A DNA stretch of 64,000 nucleotides from Ekhidna lutea (GTDB lineage: Bacteria > Bacteroidota > Bacteroidia > Cytophagales > Cyclobacteriaceae). Location of the stretch: the NCBI RefSeq assembly GCF_900188325.1, contig NZ_FZPD01000004.1:192501-256500 (forward strand). The letters are read 5' to 3'. Below the pieces are notes generated by a model. That model was not told where the DNA came from. It did not search any database and worked only from the letters and a program-made list of their open reading frames with translations. This document shows, one piece after another, positions 8,613-18,300 of this stretch. The translations under genes and the position numbers were made by a program. How positions within the stretch are numbered: the first letter of the stretch is position 1; every line of letters starts with the position of its first letter.

Positions 8613-9088
8613 TCTCAAGTTTCATATTATACCTCCTGGTTTTTATTTCTTTCCTATTGATTTTTTATCAGGATTTAAGAAATAGAGAGGTTGACTTATT
8701 TTTATTTCTAGTCTTAATAGGAGCTTCATTGACAATCAAGTGGGGATTCATTTTAAACAATTACTGGCACCTGATTTTTAATACCGTATTTATTTTAATA
8801 AATTTTGCCGCACTTTTTTTCTACTGTAGGGTCAGGTTTCCTAATAAGAAACTTTTTAAAAGTTTAATTGGACAAGGAGATATCCTGATGTGGTTTAGTT
8901 TAGTAGCTTTATTTGAATTTGAAAAATTTATTCTGCTATTTGTGTTGAGCCTGATATTCTCATTTTTGTGTCATTATCTATTGATTCAATTTAGATTTTA
9001 TAATAACTCAACCGTACCTTTAGCGGGCTTTCAGTCCATATTTTTTTCTGCCGTTTTTGTTATCGAAACATTCATCCCTGCCAGTTAA
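8609..9088 (+). CDS. Minimal prepilin peptidase (A24 family, no methyltransferase domain)
   Basis: This 159-aa polytopic membrane protein carries the two aspartates of the A24 aspartic peptidase family: Asp in FYQDLRNREVD near residue 22 and the GxGD motif in LIGQGDILMW near residue 94. Members of the full-length PilD/GspO family are about 250-290 aa because they carry an extra N-terminal cytoplasmic methyltransferase domain with cysteine pairs; that part is absent here. The start is TTG at 8609 overlapping the gspG stop, and the stop overlaps gspE by one base. It probably cleaves the pseudopilins encoded in the same operon. Confidence 0.8.
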   Translation: MISSFILYLLVFISFLLIFYQDLRNREVDLFLFLVLIGASLTIKWGFILNNYWHLIFNTVFILINFAALFFYCRVRFPNKKLFKSLIGQGDILMWFSLVALFEFEKFILLFVLSLIFSFLCHYLLIQFRFYNNSTVPLAGFQSIFFSAVFVIETFIPAS

Positions 9089-10482
9089 TGGACACATTAG
9101 AAGTAAATAAAGAATACCTTCAGGCTGTCGACCCTTCCATCGCATGGCATTACCAGATAATTCCCATTGAAATTCATAATGGCATTGAGGAATATGCCAT
9201 AAATAAAGAAGCAGACTTAGAAGCAGCTAAACAGGAGCTTCAACTTATTTCCGGAAATGAGGTGAGACTAACTCCCTACCCCTCTGAAGTAATTGAGAAG
9301 GCTCTTAACAAGTACTATTTCAAATCAAAAAAAGAGAGCATTTCAGTCTTGGCTGAAGAAAATTTTGTGATGAAATTGATCGAAGATGCAAAGGAATTAA
9401 GTTGCAGTGATATTCATATTGAAAGATATGAAGACAACCGTCGAGTTAGATTTAGACTTGATGGACAGCTGGTAACCCGCTATACGATTCCAGCTGAGGA
9501 TTACCCATCCATTATCAACAAGATTAAAATTTTAGCAAAACTTGATATTGCTGAAAAAAGATTGCCTCAAGATGGTCGAGTACTTTATCACACAGATCAA
9601 TATCGTTTCGACATTCGAGTAAGCTCCTTACCAACACTACATGGTGAAAAAATAGTATTAAGATTACTAGGAAGCGATGCATCAGATCTTGACATTAATA
9701 AACTTGGATTTAACACAACAAATCTAAATTCTTATTTAGAAAGTGTTAAAAAACCCCATGGAATAGTGCTCATAAGCGGCCCTACAGGATCCGGTAAAAC
9801 CACAACTCTTTATGCCACACTTGGACTATTAAATCAAGAACACAAAAACATCATAACCATAGAGGATCCAATCGAATACACCCTCGATGGTATTAATCAG
9901 GTACAGCTTAGAGAAAATATAGGGCTGGATTTTAGTAAAGCACTCCGCACATTTTTGCGACAAGACCCTGATATTATCATGGTCGGTGAGATTCGGGATC
10001 CGGACACTGCAAATATGGCGATCAGAGCTGCATTAACCGGGCATCTGGTGCTCTCAACAATCCATACAAATTCAGCATGGGGGATTGTCTCCAGGTTGAT
10101 AGATATGGGGATACCTCCATATTTATTAGCCACCACCTTGAATGCTACTATTGCTCAAAGATTATTGAGAAAGTTATGCACTCATTGTAAGGAGAAGCGC
10201 AAATTCAATCAGCCGATTAAGAATCCTAATCTAAATCCACCTATCTATGAATATTTACCCAAGGGTTGTAGCCACTGCTTCCATACAGGGTACTCCGGAA
10301 GAATCGCCATTTATGAGGTAATTGCAATTGATGATGAGTTATCTTTGAGGATTAAAAACCGAGATCTAGAAATTAATAACCTACTTAAAAGTAAAGGAAT
10401 CGGAACCTTAGCAAATAATGCCTATTATCTCTTCGAAAGTGGTGAAACCTCATACGAGGAAGTTTACCCAATTCTCAACTAA
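9088..10482 (+). CDS. gspE: Type II secretion/type IV pilus assembly ATPase GspE
   Basis: This is a cytoplasmic hexameric ATPase powering pseudopilus growth. After an N2-like domain it has SDIHIERYEDNRRVRFRLDG, Walker A GPTGSGKTTTLY (about residues 231-242), the Asp box ITIEDPIEY, Walker B IIMVGEIRDPDTAN, the His-box region TGHLVLSTIHTN, and a four-cysteine zinc module (CTHC and CSHC). The length (464 aa) fits GspE lacking the N1 extension. The start ATG overlaps the previous stop (TAATG). The zinc module argues for a GspE/PilB assembly ATPase rather than a PilT retraction ATPase. Confidence 0.95.
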   Translation: MDTLEVNKEYLQAVDPSIAWHYQIIPIEIHNGIEEYAINKEADLEAAKQELQLISGNEVRLTPYPSEVIEKALNKYYFKSKKESISVLAEENFVMKLIEDAKELSCSDIHIERYEDNRRVRFRLDGQLVTRYTIPAEDYPSIINKIKILAKLDIAEKRLPQDGRVLYHTDQYRFDIRVSSLPTLHGEKIVLRLLGSDASDLDINKLGFNTTNLNSYLESVKKPHGIVLISGPTGSGKTTTLYATLGLLNQEHKNIITIEDPIEYTLDGINQVQLRENIGLDFSKALRTFLRQDPDIIMVGEIRDPDTANMAIRAALTGHLVLSTIHTNSAWGIVSRLIDMGIPPYLLATTLNATIAQRLLRKLCTHCKEKRKFNQPIKNPNLNPPIYEYLPKGCSHCFHTGYSGRIAIYEVIAIDDELSLRIKNRDLEINNLLKSKGIGTLANNAYYLFESGETSYEEVYPILN

Positions 10483-10492
10483 TCATCAGATC

Positions 10493-12397
10493 GTGAGTCC
10501 AACAAAGCCTATTCTTCTTGCTCTTATATCGTTATTTTGTTCAATTAAAGCCAGCGGCCAGCAGAGCTTTCAAGAAAGACTTGAAGAAATAAGAATAGAG
10601 CTGGATGAAAAAAGTGATTCGAGTATTACTCAACTAAATGATCCGGTTACATTCGATATTTTCAATGCTCCAATCCAAGAGTTTCTTGGGATCATTGCAA
10701 CCAATCATGAATTAAATCTGAGTGTAGATCCAAACATTAACATTATTGTTTCGAATCGCTTTTCCAATGCTATAGTAAAGGATGTATTCTACTTTTTATG
10801 TCAAACCTATGAGTTGGATATCACATTCATTAATAACATTATTTCCTTCAAAAAATTTATTCCGCCTGCATTACCCAAAAAACCATACAGTGAAAAACAA
10901 CTTGATATTATTTTCAATGAGGCTGAGTCTCTTGTAAGTATTAATTTGATTGAGGACAGTCTTAAACATTTTACACGGCAGTTTACAAATAAAACCTCTG
11001 TGAATGTTGTATATAGCCCGGATCTTAAAAATGTCAGGATCAGTGGTTTCTTAAAAAATATTGAGCCTGAAGAGGCTCTTGAACAAATCGCATTTGCCAA
11101 CAACCTAGAAATAGAATCTTCGGGCAAGGATTTTTATATGTTTCAAAAGCCAGGCGCAAATAAGTCAGGAGATAGAAAAACAGGAGTAGCCCGAACTTCA
11201 GATCGATTGGGTGGTGACTTTACTCTTGAAATTCAACGGGTTGGAGTTGATGAGATGGTTACCATCAATGCTGTTAATACACCTATTATTGAAATAATTA
11301 GTGAAATTTCAAACGAGTCAGATCAGGAATATATTCTGTTTTCTGAACCAGAGGGTATTATAACACTTAATGTAAGAGATATTCCCTTATTAGAATTCTT
11401 TGACTTTTTATTTAATGCCTCAGACCACACTTATAGAGAAGAAAGTGGAGTTTTTGTGATTGGGAGAAGAAACCTAGAAGGACTTAGAACTTCAAAGATT
11501 GTTAAGTTGAACAACCGATCTGTAGATGAAATAGATGCATACATCCCGCAGGAGCTAAAGGAAGGAGTGAATATTTCTATTTTCAAAGAGCTTAATGCCC
11601 TTATTCTTTCAGGAAATGCACCTCAAATAAAAGAGATTGAGTTATTCATTAAAGAGATTGATGAACTAGTACCCAATATTCTCATTGAAGTGATTGTGGT
11701 GGATGTGAGGAAAGGCTATAACCTACAAACAGGACTTCAGGCATTCCTGTCAGATTCTTCAAATTCAACTAAAACCACAGGTTCTGTTTTTCCAAGAGTT
11801 GATCTTTCTCTAGGAACCAATGCAATCAATGAAGCATTGGGAGCTGTCAATCTGGGTAAGGTGACACCTCGGTTTTACGCTCAGCTTAAAGCAATTGAAG
11901 ATAATAATAACATCAATATCCGATCAACACCACAATTGGCAACCTTAAACGGTCATGAAGCGACCTTAACTATAGGCCAGTCAGTATTTTTTGTTCAACG
12001 AACACAGAATGTAAACCCCGGTGTTAATCCGGTTACGACTGTATCCGAGCAATACAGACAGGTTGAGGCAAACCTTTCAATATTAATTAACCCTATTGTT
12101 TCAGGAAATGAGCATGTGACGCTCTCTATTGATGCTGAGTTCTCCAGCTTTGTGCCACCTGAGATTGAGAATGCTCCTCCCGGAAATGCCACCAGAAGAT
12201 TTACTTCTAAGATTCGTGTTAGAAATGAGGAAATGATTGTTTTAGGTGGTCTTGAAGAAATTACAAAATCGGAGACAAGCTCTGGTGTTCCTTTATTGTC
12301 AAGGATACCCGTACTTAGCTGGCTATTCAGTGCCAAGGGAAAGGAAACAGATAATGATAAGTTAATGGTATTTATCAAGCCCACTATCGTTTTTTAA
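10493..12397 (+). CDS. gspD: Type II secretion secretin GspD/PilQ-like
   Basis: This is the outer-membrane channel of the secretion machine. I start it at GTG 10493, which yields a clean signal peptide (PILLALISLFCSIKASGQQ). An ATG at 10418 lies inside gspE and would add 25 unrelated residues. N-domains of the STN/secretin-N type follow (ISISNESDQEY region, RSVDEIDAYIPQELKEG, NALILSGNAPQIKEIELFI). The C-terminal secretin domain shows STPQLATLNGHEATLTIGQ and the signature GVPLLSRIPVLSWLFS, ending KLMVFIKPTIVF. The mature size (about 610 aa) is normal. The next gene starts on the last base of this stop. Confidence 0.93.
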   Translation: MSPTKPILLALISLFCSIKASGQQSFQERLEEIRIELDEKSDSSITQLNDPVTFDIFNAPIQEFLGIIATNHELNLSVDPNINIIVSNRFSNAIVKDVFYFLCQTYELDITFINNIISFKKFIPPALPKKPYSEKQLDIIFNEAESLVSINLIEDSLKHFTRQFTNKTSVNVVYSPDLKNVRISGFLKNIEPEEALEQIAFANNLEIESSGKDFYMFQKPGANKSGDRKTGVARTSDRLGGDFTLEIQRVGVDEMVTINAVNTPIIEIISEISNESDQEYILFSEPEGIITLNVRDIPLLEFFDFLFNASDHTYREESGVFVIGRRNLEGLRTSKIVKLNNRSVDEIDAYIPQELKEGVNISIFKELNALILSGNAPQIKEIELFIKEIDELVPNILIEVIVVDVRKGYNLQTGLQAFLSDSSNSTKTTGSVFPRVDLSLGTNAINEALGAVNLGKVTPRFYAQLKAIEDNNNINIRSTPQLATLNGHEATLTIGQSVFFVQRTQNVNPGVNPVTTVSEQYRQVEANLSILINPIVSGNEHVTLSIDAEFSSFVPPEIENAPPGNATRRFTSKIRVRNEEMIVLGGLEEITKSETSSGVPLLSRIPVLSWLFSAKGKETDNDKLMVFIKPTIVF

Positions 12398-13611
12398 TGC
12401 GCTCGTTGATAAACCAAATTGCCACCAGGTTTTCGGACCGTGAGTCACTTGGCGTATTTATCCGATTGAAAGATGGTCATATTGGCAACATCGACTATGT
12501 GACATTAAAAAGTCACAAAAACCTTCTGGACATCACTGATTCATACCAGAATGTAGATGTTAAAGCTGTGGAATTTAGAAGACAGCCAATCTACTTATCT
12601 ATTGATGGAGATGGGGTGATTCATAAGCTTGTTGAGAATCCTAATGACTCATCGCCCGAAGAATTAGTCAAGTCAAACTTGCCAAAAATTGATTTGAATA
12701 GTGTTTACTTTCAGTATAACCCTATTTCCAAAGATCAAGGGTATTTATCAATTATCCGAAGAACTGTATTTAAAGAAGTAATGGATCACTTTGATTCGTT
12801 TGACTCGTTCATAATAAACGTTACTTTAGGTCCATTTGCAACCAACATATTATTTACAATTCAGCCTGAAATTACCAGTGTTTCAGGTTCCGGCTACCAA
12901 TTAGTTGCAGAAAACAGCTTGCTTACATCATTTAATTATACAGGTGTTAGTTCTGATGAATCCATCAATTTTGGAGAGCAAAATCTGAACCCTGAAATCC
13001 TTTTACCATATTTCTCTGCGATACAACATTTTATTCCAAGCCAAAATAATAACTCAGCTGAATGGGTAGAAATAGAAGAACAGCGGAAAGAGTTCCGATT
13101 CTATAATCTCTACAGAAAGATCATATTGTTTGCACCCACAAGTCTGTTTCTGGTACTCCTTATAAACTTTGCAATCTTTTCTTACTTTCAGTCAGCAAAT
13201 AGTGAGCTTACCATAAGACACAGTATCCAGCTTTCAGAAGGAAATGAGTTTAAAAAACTGTCTAATGAAGTTAGTCAAAAGGAAAAAATGCTCAACTTAT
13301 CAGAAACTAATTATGCACGTACAATAACCTATTATGCAGATCAATTGGGACTCAGCATAGTAGATGGAGTAAAATTAACAGAGCTAGAAATTTACCCTCT
13401 TGATCAAAAGAGTTTAACGAATAATCAGGAATACGTTTTTCTCACTGGTAAAATCCAGGTTAGAGGCTTATGCAATGAGCCCGAAAATTTAACTGAATGG
13501 ATAAATCAATTAAATAAACTGAGCTGGATACAAAATATAAGCAGTCCAAAATATTCCTGGGATGTATTACTGAATAAGGGTGAGTTTGAGTTTGAAATTG
13601 AGATTATCTGA
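12397..13611 (+). CDS. Bitopic assembly protein, GspL/PilM-N-like
   Basis: A cytoplasmic region of about 240 residues is followed by one transmembrane helix (IILFAPTSLFLVLLINFAIFS, around residues 246-266) and a periplasmic part with a coiled segment and a beta-alpha-beta end, the topology of GspL. GspL/PilM-N recruits the GspE ATPase to the membrane. The N-terminal part lacks a recognisable actin-like nucleotide motif, so the match rests on topology and operon position between the secretin and the M-like gene. It overlaps gspD by one base. Confidence 0.6.
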   Translation: MRSLINQIATRFSDRESLGVFIRLKDGHIGNIDYVTLKSHKNLLDITDSYQNVDVKAVEFRRQPIYLSIDGDGVIHKLVENPNDSSPEELVKSNLPKIDLNSVYFQYNPISKDQGYLSIIRRTVFKEVMDHFDSFDSFIINVTLGPFATNILFTIQPEITSVSGSGYQLVAENSLLTSFNYTGVSSDESINFGEQNLNPEILLPYFSAIQHFIPSQNNNSAEWVEIEEQRKEFRFYNLYRKIILFAPTSLFLVLLINFAIFSYFQSANSELTIRHSIQLSEGNEFKKLSNEVSQKEKMLNLSETNYARTITYYADQLGLSIVDGVKLTELEIYPLDQKSLTNNQEYVFLTGKIQVRGLCNEPENLTEWINQLNKLSWIQNISSPKYSWDVLLNKGEFEFEIEII

Positions 13612-13613
13612 TT

Positions 13614-14153
13614 ATGCATAAGCTAAAGTCATATATCAAAAGTTATCGTAATAGATTTTACATCCTAAGCTTAATTCTTCTTTTAATCAGCATAGTTGCG
13701 TTTAAAATTGCCATCAAACCAAGCATAGCTGGGTACACCATTTATAACAACCTCAATCGTAACATAAGTGAGGCTGGAAGTATTACAGACATCTCGCAGC
13801 TTGAAGAATTGTCTCAGTTTTATAATGACTTCATATACCCTGGATCACAGGTGTCTTTCCAAAATGACCTGATCAACAAAACAGCTAAAATAACTTCCAG
13901 AAATGGCTCCAGACTGGTTTCATTTTCTGTAGTTGATGAGGTACAACATGAAGCCTGGCTGGAGAAAAATTACAAAATACGACTCTCTGGCACGTACACT
14001 GACATGCTGAAAACGGTCGATGAACTGCAAGATCAAATAGAAGGTGGGTTGCTCAAGAATCTAAAATTCGAAATGATCCTGGACCGACATACACGTAGAA
14101 ACACACTTTTCTGCGAAGTGTATGTTCAATCGATAAGTCAATTATTAAACTGA
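13614..14153 (+). CDS. GspM/PilO-like inner-membrane assembly protein
   Basis: This 179-aa protein has a short cytoplasmic start, one transmembrane helix (FYILSLILLLISIVAFKIAI) and a periplasmic domain with a ferredoxin-like pattern ending in an EVYVQSISQ strand. It includes the phrase YKIRLSGTYTDMLKTVDELQ, typical of PilO/GspM proteins. It sits 2 bases after the L-like gene; L and M partners normally dimerise. The family is recognised by size, topology and context more than by direct identity. Confidence 0.6.
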   Translation: MHKLKSYIKSYRNRFYILSLILLLISIVAFKIAIKPSIAGYTIYNNLNRNISEAGSITDISQLEELSQFYNDFIYPGSQVSFQNDLINKTAKITSRNGSRLVSFSVVDEVQHEAWLEKNYKIRLSGTYTDMLKTVDELQDQIEGGLLKNLKFEMILDRHTRRNTLFCEVYVQSISQLLN

Positions 14154-14159
14154 AAGGCA

Positions 14160-14648
14160 GTGAAGGGAAAAAAGAATATCTACATTCTGCTACCTGCCGT
14201 GATAGTTGTTTGGGGACTAATTTTGTACAGGGTTATAAGTTCGCTATCAGGACCAGAACTCACTATTTCAAAAAAATACGATACGAACTATGAAGCTGTA
14301 ACGAGAGACACAACCTCTTACACACTTTCTTATAATTATAGGGATCCATTCTTTACCTATCAGAAGAGAAAATACACCCCGAATAAGGTCAGTGAAACAA
14401 AAGAAGACAAAAAGAGACCCTCGAAATCTAAAAACAAATTAGTCTCAAAAATTGATTGGTCTCAAATAAAATATTTTGGTCTGATTGAGAATCAAAAAAC
14501 AAATAATATAAAAGCATTGGTGTTGATAAAAGGAAACTACCATTATGTTGAAAAAAACGAAGACATTGAAAACTACAACGTCTTTTTTATATCCAAAGAC
14601 TCAATTGGATTGCTGTCCGAAGGAGAAAAAAAATATTTTAAAAGATGA
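14160..14648 (+). CDS. GspC/PilP-like inner-membrane coupling protein
   Basis: An N-terminal transmembrane helix (IYILLPAVIVVWGLILYRVI) is followed by a YRDPF motif, which is common at the start of the PilP/GspC homology region, a Lys-rich linker, and a small beta domain (WSQIKYFGLIENQ, KALVLIKGNYHYVEKNEDI, ISKDSIGLLSEG) like the HR domain that contacts the secretin N0 domain. There is no PDZ domain. The start is GTG at 14160. It would complete the L-M-C inner-membrane set. The assignment is moderate because the domain is short and diverged. Confidence 0.55.
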   Translation: MKGKKNIYILLPAVIVVWGLILYRVISSLSGPELTISKKYDTNYEAVTRDTTSYTLSYNYRDPFFTYQKRKYTPNKVSETKEDKKRPSKSKNKLVSKIDWSQIKYFGLIENQKTNNIKALVLIKGNYHYVEKNEDIENYNVFFISKDSIGLLSEGEKKYFKR

Positions 14649-15313
14649 TCTTGATGAAATCTAAACTTTCAAAAAAAACACTTTACTTCATCATTCCGGC
14701 ATTGGTTTGGATGGGTATTTCATGCGATGAATTTATAGAGCCTGACATTTCCAACAAACAGGTAAACCTGATTGCGCCTGGTGATAATATCACTATAGAT
14801 TCAAGTAGGGTTGTGTTCTTTTGGGATCATTTACCGGAAGCTCTTGATTACTCTTTTCAAATTGTAACAGGCAACTTTGACTCACCAGATATTTTAATTT
14901 TCGACACATTGATCGTAAACAATAAAATCACGCTCAATTTGGATTCTGGCACCTACCAATGGGGTGTGAGTGCTCTGAATAGCAACTATCAGACAGCCTA
15001 TTCAGTCAGATCTTTGACGATAAATAATAAAAGTGCTGCAAAAGGGTCTATTAATCTATTATTCCCACAAAATCAGCAAACATTAGCTGACACCACTTTC
15101 CAATTTAACTGGAATACGAGTGCTAATATTGAGGAGTATGTATTTAAGATTTTGGAACTGCCTGAAAAAAATGCAGTCACTTCCAATTCTTTTATCCTAA
15201 GAAGCTTTCCTAAACAGAATGCTAGCTACCAATGGCAGGTGATCGGCTTGCTAGAAGGAAGAAACGAAACGATTGAATCACCAATTTATACGTTTACAAT
15301 TGATCCCAATTAA
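14645..15313 (+). CDS. Lipoprotein with two fibronectin-III-like domains, last gene of the secretion operon
   Basis: The signal ends in a lipobox-like GISC (Cys near residue 27), giving an outer-membrane lipoprotein. Two repeats of about 90 residues follow, each with the FN3-like pattern VNLIAPGDN..VVFFWDHLPEALDYSFQI..TYQWGVSAL and INLLFPQNQ..FQFNWNTSANIEEYVFKI..SYQWQVIGL. It overlaps the C-like gene by 4 bases and ends directly at the operon terminator. A pilotin-like or cargo-binding role is possible from position alone. A second in-frame ATG at 14654 is an equal start candidate. Confidence 0.65.
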   Translation: MILMKSKLSKKTLYFIIPALVWMGISCDEFIEPDISNKQVNLIAPGDNITIDSSRVVFFWDHLPEALDYSFQIVTGNFDSPDILIFDTLIVNNKITLNLDSGTYQWGVSALNSNYQTAYSVRSLTINNKSAAKGSINLLFPQNQQTLADTTFQFNWNTSANIEEYVFKILELPEKNAVTSNSFILRSFPKQNASYQWQVIGLLEGRNETIESPIYTFTIDPN

Positions 15314-15345
15314 AAAAGAGGATCCATAAATGGATCCTCTTTTTT
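15312..15345. terminator. Perfect bidirectional terminator between the T2SS operon and the fiber gene
   Basis: This is a 16-bp perfect inverted repeat (15312-15327 and 15330-15345) with a 2-base loop. A six-A run begins one arm and a six-T run ends the other, so it can terminate both the plus-strand secretion operon (stop at 15313) and the minus-strand fiber gene (stop at 15366). Confidence 0.9.
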
Positions 15346-15365
15346 AAACTACAGATAGATTAATA

Positions 15366-18300
15366 CTAATCCTGCTTCAGTTCTTCCAATTGCTTTTGAA
15401 GCTCTATGTTTTGCTTCATTAGCTCATTCATCTGCTTTTGCATTTCTATTTGATGCAATACCAATTCCTCCACGGTTCGTAAAAGTCCCATTTGATTTTC
15501 ACCAACGCTTATCCCCTCCTCTTCCATCTTTTTAGCTGACGGGATATATGGTAAGTGCTTATTCTTATTGATATATTTCTCTAAATCCTCCAGGCTAGGC
15601 AGCTTATAACTAGGTTCAAATACATAATCCGGACCAGGCACATTCAGATCAACTCTCACCTCTCTTGCATGCACTTCTCCGTTTACTGTTAAGAGTTCGT
15701 CTGGGTTAGATGTCCCAATACCCACTTTGCCATCTTCGTCGATTACCATCAAATTGTTAATTTCAGTATTTGTCTTTTGAAAAGTAATGCCATCATTATT
15801 TGCAGAGACAGAAAAGGTTCTTTGATTTTCTTCGTTTAACAAAACAAACCAATCTCTATATAATCCCTCTCCATTATTATCAGGAAGACCTGATAAGTCG
15901 GATTCAAAAAATATTTTTATTTGTGAATTTGAAGGAACAAATCTTATCGTATCAGTTCCCGTTCCTCCAGGACCTACAGAAATTTGTCCCAAAACTTCTT
16001 CAGTTGATCTATCTCTGATGCTAAATGTTGCCGTTCTATAAGTATAAATCCAGTCAAAAACATATAGATATTCTTCATTTAAAGGACCAACTAAATCAAT
16101 TTCCCGAAAACTTTCCCCCGAAATAAGTCTAACCTTTTCACTATCTGATTGCTCTGGTCCTGTACTGCCTGTTCGTTCTCCGTTTCTATATCCGGAATAA
16201 ATCCATCCAGCTGGATTGTTGGCGTAGTTAGTTTCCAGTACAATATCACCCGCTAACTCATCATTGTCTGCTGATTGAATTTTTGATGGAATACCCATCT
16301 CAGGCGATAAAGAGGATTGCGGAAGATAATTCACTGATCCATCAGCACTCATGACTAATAGGCTATCTGAAGGATTTCCTTCATCAAGTCCGCCATTCTT
16401 GCCTCGACCAAGTTTTAGTTTTGGCAAATACACCGTGTGAGATTCTGCATCTGCTTTGATAGCTTCACCACCCAGAATCACAGAAAAATCTGCTCCTTCT
16501 GGCATGTTATGATCAACACCTCCGATGACGGTTGAAAAATCAGCATGTATACCATGGCCATCTGTCTGAGCTGTAGAATTAGCGGTGAAAACCACATTGT
16601 GCCTTCCGGTTGATACAACAGTATCAGCATCAGAGTGATACGCCGGCCCTACAGGAGTTGTATAATTACCATCCAATTCAGTACCCGCATCACGTCCATA
16701 CACAATGGAGCCAAATCCTTCATTTCTCACGTTGGTTCCCATTACTAAAGATCGTGAGGCTTTATTAACCGCTCTGTTACCTGCTATAATCCTGGAATCA
16801 GTAAGGTCATTACCTTGAATGGTAGCAAATGAGGATCCAACAATTGCAGCTCCAAAGATTCCAAATGATCCTCCAGGATTCTTGATGATCGAGTTTTTAT
16901 ACCCACCTGTAATTAAAAAATTATTTATCGTGTCATCTCCATTGGGATCGTTATTAATGATCGAGTGCTCTTCACCGGTCATGGTTCCCCATCTGACAGA
17001 TCCGCCTGCAGCTCTGTTGATGGTGTGATTATTTCCTACGATGAAGTTGTGATCAAAACGTCCTGTCGCATTATCAATGATATTGATACCTGTACCATAA
17101 ATAAAATTGTTGTCAGAATTGGCGTTTACCTGATTAAAAGTAGCTCCAGCTCCTTTATAGTTTCGATTCGCTATATCATAAGACATGTCTGAAGCAGCAA
17201 AACCGCCTAACCCATCTGATACATTTACATTACCCGCAGCACCAACAGAAGCGGATATCGAAGTTAAAATAGACGACTGAGGAACATAATTAACTGCTCC
17301 TTCCGAGTTCATCACCAACAAACTATCAGCAGACGTTCCCTGAGCAATTAACGCATCATTACCCTGACCTATTTTCAATTTCGGAATGTATACGGTGTTT
17401 GGATCCGTATTAGCAATCACCGTGTTACCACCAATGATAGCAGAGTTGTTGGCTCCAGTGGGGATATGATGATTAAGTCCCCCTAAAATGGCCGACCGAA
17501 CAGCCATGGCACCATAACCGTCTATTTGGGCACTTGTATTTTCAGAAACGTTAAATGCCTGTGTACCTGCAGTTACATAAGGAACATTCGCAGGTTTTGT
17601 TGCGTCATTTGATCCCGGGAAGAAGGCATGCGCAAACGAACCTCCTCGTGGGCCATTCGAAATAGTTCTTGCTCCAATACCCCCTGCATAACTACCAAAT
17701 GCACCGTTGGAGTTGTCACTACCCCAGGTAAGAGATGATGACCCGGAACCGAATACCCCTGGAATTCCTATTTCGTGTATGAAACCAAATGCCACGATGT
17801 GACCTCCTCGATTTATAGTGATATTATTACCATGAATCAATGAGTTATTCAAATTTGCTTCCGGAAGAACATGATTGTTACCCATGATAATGTTGTTTTG
17901 CATATTATCAGTAGGCAAGGATATTCCTGAAGAAGCACCTGATATTATGTTTCCTTCAAACGATGAAGGTGATCCACTAACTCCTGCTGGATTAACTAAA
18001 ATGTTGTTGTTATTAACATCAACTTGAGTTGATGTTAACCCTCCGACTCCATCGGAAACATTCAGATTATTGGCAGGTCCCTGGCTAAGAGCCCCTGAGT
18101 TGCCATCCACTAAGTCATCTACATACTTTTTGGTGATTAAAGAGGTACCAACCAAGCCTGAATAATCTGCACCAATCCCGGTATCATCACTTTCGCCAAA
18201 ACCTCTTAGCCTAAAACCAGAATCATTCGATGTATAATTATTAGAAGCTGAGGCTTCAATGTACTTTGGATTTGATCCTCCCGAACCTAGAATCTTCAAC

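Noticed and set aside
5049-15313. The operon read as a classic type IV pilus for twitching
   Set aside because: No PilT-type retraction ATPase and no major pilin with a standard signal are present; the gene set and short pseudopilins fit a T2SS better. A pilus function is not excluded.
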